From Hyphomicrobiales bacterium (GTDB taxonomy: Bacteria; Pseudomonadota; Alphaproteobacteria; Rhizobiales; Devosiaceae): 64,000 nucleotides of DNA. The notes under the pieces are model-generated. The model ran no database searches, was not told the DNA's origin, and worked only from the letters and a program-made list of their open reading frames with translations. Made by a program: the position numbers and the translations under genes. This document shows, piece after piece, positions 60,633 through 64,000 of the stretch (within the stretch, counting starts at the first letter, position 1; every line of letters starts with the position of its first letter). The stretch lies in assembly GCA_027487555.1 (NCBI GenBank), contig JAIYDI010000019.1:330830-394829 (forward strand), in the 5' to 3' direction.

Positions 60633-61514
60633 GTGTATCGCTCATTTGGCACAATATTGCCACAGCGCCTCGCCCGTGGCAGACCGGGCGCACACTGTGC
60701 GCAATTGTCCTTGGCCAACACCATTCCCACCGCATCGCCATCATTTGCAGACCCTGCCGGTGCCCTTGCCGAGCCGGGCCGCGCCGGATTGGCCGAAGGC
60801 GTCGGCGGCATGGCGACCGCCGTGCCCGATGGCGATACAGTTCTGCTCGACAACGGCCTGCACCTGCGTCTTGCGGGCATACAGGCGCCGAAGCTCAGTC
60901 TGGATCGTCCCGGCGTCACGGATAGGCCGCTCGGCATCGAAGCGCGAGATGCCCTTGCAGCGCTTGTCGTCGGCAAGCGGGTTCGTCTGCTGCAGGGCGC
61001 GACCCGACGTGATCGTGATGGCCGGCAGCTCGGCCAACTGCGCGTGGAGACCGCGCCGCCAACATGGGCGCAGGCGCAAATGCTCGCCTTCGGCCTCGCG
61101 CGGGTCTATTCCTTTCCCGACAACCGCGCCTGCATAGCTGAATTGCTTGCAATCGAAGCACATGCACGCGCCTTGCGGCTTGGCATCTGGGCCGATCCCC
61201 ATTATGCCGTCCGGCGTGCAGATCGGCCGGAAGATCTTGCGGCTTCCGCCGGCCGATATGAACTCATCGAAGGTCGGGTTGCCGCGGTCTTCCGCACGCG
61301 GGGTCACACGTCTCTCGTTTTTGGTCGCGATAGAGCAAAGGTGCTTGTCGCCACTATTACGGCCCGCGCCGATCATGAGTTTGCCGCATTGGGGCGTAAT
61401 CCGCTAAACTTGGGCGGTGCCCTTATTCGTATTCGGGGTTGGGTCGAGGTTTCGGGCGGCCCGCGCCTCACAATCACTCATCCCGAGCAACTCGAGGTAC
61501 TTGGGACGCGATGA
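60633..61514 (+). CDS. Thermonuclease (SNase-like) family protein
   Basis: Up to 293 residues. An SNase-like OB-fold region starts at AVPDGDTVLLDNGLHLRLAG and continues with IQAPKLSL, and with the helical segment GLARVYSFPDNRACIAELLA, ARALRLGIWADPHY. The Asp and Arg residues of the nuclease site are partly recognisable. A further C-terminal domain (GRYELIEGRVAAVFRTRGHT; LIRIRGWVEVSGGPRLTITH) looks like the OB-fold extension of related exported nucleases. The start is uncertain: GTG 60633 or TTG 60711; neither gives a clear signal peptide. Its stop overlaps the M48 protease start (ATGA), so the two form an operon. Confidence 0.78.
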   Translation: MYRSFGTILPQRLARGRPGAHCAQLSLANTIPTASPSFADPAGALAEPGRAGLAEGVGGMATAVPDGDTVLLDNGLHLRLAGIQAPKLSLDRPGVTDRPLGIEARDALAALVVGKRVRLLQGATRRDRDGRQLGQLRVETAPPTWAQAQMLAFGLARVYSFPDNRACIAELLAIEAHARALRLGIWADPHYAVRRADRPEDLAASAGRYELIEGRVAAVFRTRGHTSLVFGRDRAKVLVATITARADHEFAALGRNPLNLGGALIRIRGWVEVSGGPRLTITHPEQLEVLGTR

Positions 61515-63010
61515 GGCAGATGACCGAGCCCACAGAGCCGAACCCCGTTCGGTCCGGTTTCCGGGCTGGCCTTGTTCTGGCCGTGGCGCTGCTGCCGCTG
61601 CTCGCCTCCTGCACGTCTTTCCTCGGGCCTGGCTCGACTATCAAGCCGGCGCCGGCCGAACCGGCGCCCCTTGACAGGAGCCCGGACGACAACGAGGACG
61701 ATGCCATCGGTGCGCGCGAACACCCGCGCATTATCGCGTCCTATGGGGGCATCTACTCCGATCGTCCGGCTGAGATCATGCTGGCCCGTATTGTCGGTCG
61801 TCTACTCGCTGCCGCCAACCAACCGAACCAGAAATTCACCGTGACGATCCTCGACACCGCCGAGGTTAACGCCTTCGCACTACCCGGCGGCTATGTTTAT
61901 GTGACACGCGGGCTGCTCGCCCTCGCCTCGGACACCTCCGAGATCGGTGCCGTGCTCGCGCACGAGATCGCACACGTCACGCTCAAGCATGCTCGCGCCC
62001 GCACCAATCGCGCCCGTACCAACGAGATCGTCGACAAGGTGGTCTCCGGCGTCTTCGGCGGAACGCTCGATGCCGACCAGCAGGCCCGCTCCAAGCTCTC
62101 CATGGCGGCCTTCAGCCAGCAGCAGGAACTGGCAGCGGACAAGGAAGGCATCATGACCTCGGGCCGCGCCGGGTATGATCCGCATGCGGCCGCGCGGTTC
62201 CTCGGGGCCATGGGCCGCTTCGCGCGTTTCTCCGCAGGTGATGCCGGCCAGCAGGATGATTTCCTGTCCTCCCACCCCTCGACGCCAGATCGCATCCAGA
62301 AGGCCATTGAGACGGCGCGGGCGTTTTTCGGCGCCCCAGGGCTCGGCGAGACCGATCGCGTCGGCTACATGGCCGGCATCGACGGGATGGCCTTCGGCGA
62401 CAGTCCGGCGCAAGGTAGTATTGTCGGCAACCGCTATATCAATACCGCGCTCGGCTTCACCTTCGCCGTACCCGCTGGCTACGATCTGCAGATTTCGAAG
62501 GGCGCGGTGGTCGGCGTAGCGGGGGAAGGCGAGGCAGTGCGCTTCGATTCCGCCGAAGTGCCCGCCAATATGGCGCTCGACACCTATCTCAAATCTGGCT
62601 GGATCGCGGGTCTGCAGCCGACGACCGTCAACTCGTCAAGCGCTGGCGGTGTCGACATGGCCTCCGGCATTGCGCTCACCCCGCAATGGAGCTTCCGCGT
62701 TTCGGTCATCCGCTTCGGCGGCCGCGTGTACCGCTTCATCTTCGCCGCAAAGTTCGATTCCGATTCCTTCGGCAAGGCCGCCGCCGATACGGTGAAGTCG
62801 TTCCGCGCAACCACGCCCAGGGACAATGCCCAGGTTCGCCAGCTTGTCGTGCGCACGGTCACGGCCGGATCGCTTGATACCGCCGATTCCCTTGCGCGCA
62901 AGATGAGCAGTCTCACCAAGGGCACCGATCTCTTCTACATCCTCAACAACCTCTACCCGGGCGACCCGCTGACCCCGGGTGAAAGATACAAGATCATCGC
63001 GCTTCAGTAG
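61511..63010 (+). CDS. M48 family metalloprotease, lipoprotein
   Basis: A 499-residue zinc protease. A lipoprotein signal with the lipobox LLASC (Cys about 34) places it at the outer membrane or in the periplasm, like BepA/LoiP. The catalytic motif HEIAHV is at about 151-156, with the third ligand Glu in QQELAADKEG (about 205), and PTxxR-like SSHPSTPDRIQKA. The C-terminal half (about 300-499) is an extra domain containing NTALGFTFAVPAGYDLQISK, typical of the alphaproteobacterial subgroup, and ends in a LysM-like or repeat segment (LFYILNNLYPGDPLTPGERY). It is likely involved in envelope protein quality control. Confidence 0.88.
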   Translation: MRQMTEPTEPNPVRSGFRAGLVLAVALLPLLASCTSFLGPGSTIKPAPAEPAPLDRSPDDNEDDAIGAREHPRIIASYGGIYSDRPAEIMLARIVGRLLAAANQPNQKFTVTILDTAEVNAFALPGGYVYVTRGLLALASDTSEIGAVLAHEIAHVTLKHARARTNRARTNEIVDKVVSGVFGGTLDADQQARSKLSMAAFSQQQELAADKEGIMTSGRAGYDPHAAARFLGAMGRFARFSAGDAGQQDDFLSSHPSTPDRIQKAIETARAFFGAPGLGETDRVGYMAGIDGMAFGDSPAQGSIVGNRYINTALGFTFAVPAGYDLQISKGAVVGVAGEGEAVRFDSAEVPANMALDTYLKSGWIAGLQPTTVNSSSAGGVDMASGIALTPQWSFRVSVIRFGGRVYRFIFAAKFDSDSFGKAAADTVKSFRATTPRDNAQVRQLVVRTVTAGSLDTADSLARKMSSLTKGTDLFYILNNLYPGDPLTPGERYKIIALQ

Positions 63011-63508
63011 CGCCGGTGGCGCGCGCGCCTTGAGCCGCGCAGGCAGTGTCCACGCATGCCGGCCCGCTGGCTATGAGTCCTGCAAAACAGCCCTCCCGAT
63101 ATCTCCCCAAGCGATCACACCGAGTGTGATCCCAAAGTGATAATTGCCTGACCCATCGATTTTTTTGCGCCTTACCGCTTTTTAATGCTGGTCATCTTGC
63201 CCCCTTCTGTGGCGCTGGCAGGCGACAGCAGCAAGAGGCGAAATCCAGCAGCCGAGCCGGCTCGTTCATCCGGAATCAGTGCTGAAACACCTGCAAACTC
63301 TATGGTTTCATTATGGAAACTATGGGTGCCGAACGGGGGCTAGGGTCCCGGGTGATCCTCGCAGTCCTCAGCCCCACCCTCATCATTAACTCGGCCGTTT
63401 CAAGCCCTGCTCACGTTTCTTTTCCCACTTGCGGACTGAACCGTTCAGTACGATTTGTTCGTCATCAGGCAGCGATAGACGCCGCCTCGAAACTGAAAGG
63501 GACCTAAA
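63011..63508. other. 498-bp region without a supported gene
   Basis: The stretch between the M48 gene and the small secreted protein gene is less GC-rich than its surroundings, especially 63130-63190 and 63290-63320. It holds the palindrome at 63113-63131, a T7 run near 63162 and a short inverted GTTTC/GAAAC at 63305-63320. A 64-codon frame at 63313 has poor coding character. It probably contains the promoter of the secreted-protein gene pair. Confidence 0.45.
63113..63131. promoter_or_regulatory. 19-bp perfect palindrome
   Basis: GATCACACCGAGTGTGATC has perfect 7-bp arms around CCGAG. It lies about 100 bp after the M48 stop and 380 bp before the secreted-protein gene. It could be a dimeric regulator site (the TGTGATC half resembles CRP/FNR-type half sites) or a weak terminator stem; a T-rich run starts about 30 bases later, too far for a standard terminator. 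Confidence 0.4.
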
Positions 63509-63874
63509 ATGAAGACCTCCTCAATCGCTCTTGTTGCCTCGATCCTCGTTGCGCTCGCCGCTCCGACCGTTGCGTCGGCGGCTGACCCGGACAGCATCTC
63601 GAGCTTCGATGAAGACCACTACATCGCCGCCCTGCAGAGCAAGGGCATCGACGCCGTGGCGGTCGACGAGAACTGGAACGGCAAGTTGCGCGTGACGGTG
63701 GCGGACGCGTCGGGCAATCAGTCGTTCGAATATGTCTACGCAGACACCCTGCTGCCGGTCGGCGCCGTTCAGGCACCCGAGACCCGCGTGCTCTCCAGGG
63801 TCGATACCGGCCTCAAGACCTCCGCGCCGCTAGCCCACGAAGGCTCGCTCCTCGAAGACCACTTCTTCGACTGA
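63509..63874 (+). CDS. Small secreted PepSY-like protein, first tandem copy
   Basis: A 121-residue protein with a Sec signal peptide (MKTSSIALVASILVALAAPT, cleavage after VASA near residue 24). The mature part has DEDHYIAALQSKGIDAVAVD and RVTVADASGNQSFEYVYADT, a PepSY-like pattern (an amphipathic helix and two strands, with the DANG-type turn). The C-terminus (PLAHEGSLLEDHFFD) is acidic. PepSY-like small proteins are periplasmic or extracellular, and no function is assigned. A clear Shine-Dalgarno (AAAGGGA) precedes ATG 63509. The same gene start recurs 407 bp later. Confidence 0.82.
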   Translation: MKTSSIALVASILVALAAPTVASAADPDSISSFDEDHYIAALQSKGIDAVAVDENWNGKLRVTVADASGNQSFEYVYADTLLPVGAVQAPETRVLSRVDTGLKTSAPLAHEGSLLEDHFFD

Positions 63875-63915
63875 TCGCTCAGCCGCAGCCAACACACATC
63901 CGAAAGGGACCTAAA

Positions 63916-64000
63916 ATGAAGACCTCCTCAATCGCTCTTGTTGCCTCGATCCTCGTTGCGCTCGCCGCTCCGACCGTTGCGTCGGCGGCTGACCCGGACA
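63916..64000 (+). CDS. Small secreted PepSY-like protein, second tandem copy (partial)
   Basis: The first 28 codons of a second gene whose sequence is identical to the copy at 63509 as far as the window goes: same AAAGGGA, ATG, signal peptide and start of the mature protein (ADPD). It is separated from the first copy by 41 bp. The rest is beyond the edge, so it is not known whether the mature parts have diverged or whether more copies follow. Confidence 0.85.
   Translation, partial: MKTSSIALVASILVALAAPTVASAADPD

Larger units (their letters stand above)
63495..64000 (+). repeat. Tandem gene duplication, second unit cut by the window edge
   Basis: 63495-63593 and 63902-64000 are identical at all 99 positions available, including the ribosome-binding site AAAGGGA, the start codon and the signal-peptide codons. 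The repeat period is 407 bp. The match begins at the base before the Shine-Dalgarno; the bases immediately upstream differ. Such identity in both silent and coding positions indicates a recent duplication or gene conversion. Confidence 0.95.

Noticed and set aside
63313..63507. 64-codon frame directly before the secreted-protein gene
   Set aside because: Codon bias is poor, there is no Shine-Dalgarno, and it ends at the next gene's ribosome-binding site; probably 5' leader.
1..64000. CRISPR arrays, insertion sequences, phage genes, toxin-antitoxin modules
   Set aside because: Looked for on both strands; no regularly spaced repeats, transposase or integrase motifs, or paired small genes of these types were seen.

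Overview
The window looks like chromosomal DNA from a GC-rich alphaproteobacterium of the order Hyphomicrobiales, possibly Devosia-like. This is inferred from gene content: Tad/Cpa pilus genes, a cycM-like cytochrome beside pheA, an FeS-type (6-4) photolyase (PhrB), a peptide-type alpha-galactoside transporter like the rhizobial agp system, and a family of short intergenic repeats. I see no phage, insertion sequence, CRISPR array, toxin-antitoxin pair or recognisable defence locus.

Layout. 1-9130: Tad pilus parts (partial tadD-like gene, cpaB, cpaC, two small lipoprotein genes) interleaved with housekeeping genes (M17 aminopeptidase, ghrA-like reductase, cycM-like cytochrome c, pheA). 9324-13444: a gamma-glutamyltransferase homologue, a TauE/SafE exporter, and a DUF2256 gene next to phrB. 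13493-55108: about 42 kb of carbohydrate uptake and hydrolysis genes in four modules. 55246-64000: tRNA-Arg(CCT), CAP-domain lipoprotein, tusA-like, gluQRS, alkA-like, esterase, HNH protein, dsbB, tRNA-Leu(CAA), a nuclease, an M48 protease, and a tandemly duplicated gene for a small secreted protein cut by the window edge.

The carbohydrate region. Module 1 (13493-23875) has a leftward ROK kinase - six-hairpin glycosidase - binding protein - two-permease operon. It is divergent from a ROK regulator, which is followed by a UgpC/MsmX-type ATPase and a GH28-like protein. Module 2 (23982-32846) has a LacI regulator, an M24 peptidase, a binding protein, two permeases and a GH38 alpha-mannosidase. 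Its second permease carries an in-frame TAG where a conserved Trp is expected. Module 3 (34191-41029) has a LacI regulator, a GH78 alpha-L-rhamnosidase, a binding protein and two permeases. Module 4 (42076-55108) has AraC regulators, a peptide-type ABC transporter with a fused double ATPase, a GH36 alpha-galactosidase, melA and a second GH4 enzyme. None of the glycoside hydrolases has a visible signal peptide, so oligosaccharides are probably imported whole and cut in the cytoplasm. Modules 1-3 contain three CUT1 transporters but only one ATPase, which may be shared.

Regulatory DNA is unusually readable. A palindrome built on TTCGTCA occurs at the ROK kinase/ROK regulator divergent promoter and again before the ATPase gene. 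Three ATCGAT-centred sites lie between the first LacI gene and its binding-protein gene. Two abutting 14-bp repeats lie between the second LacI gene and the rhamnosidase gene. In three of the four modules the binding-protein gene is followed by a strong hairpin.
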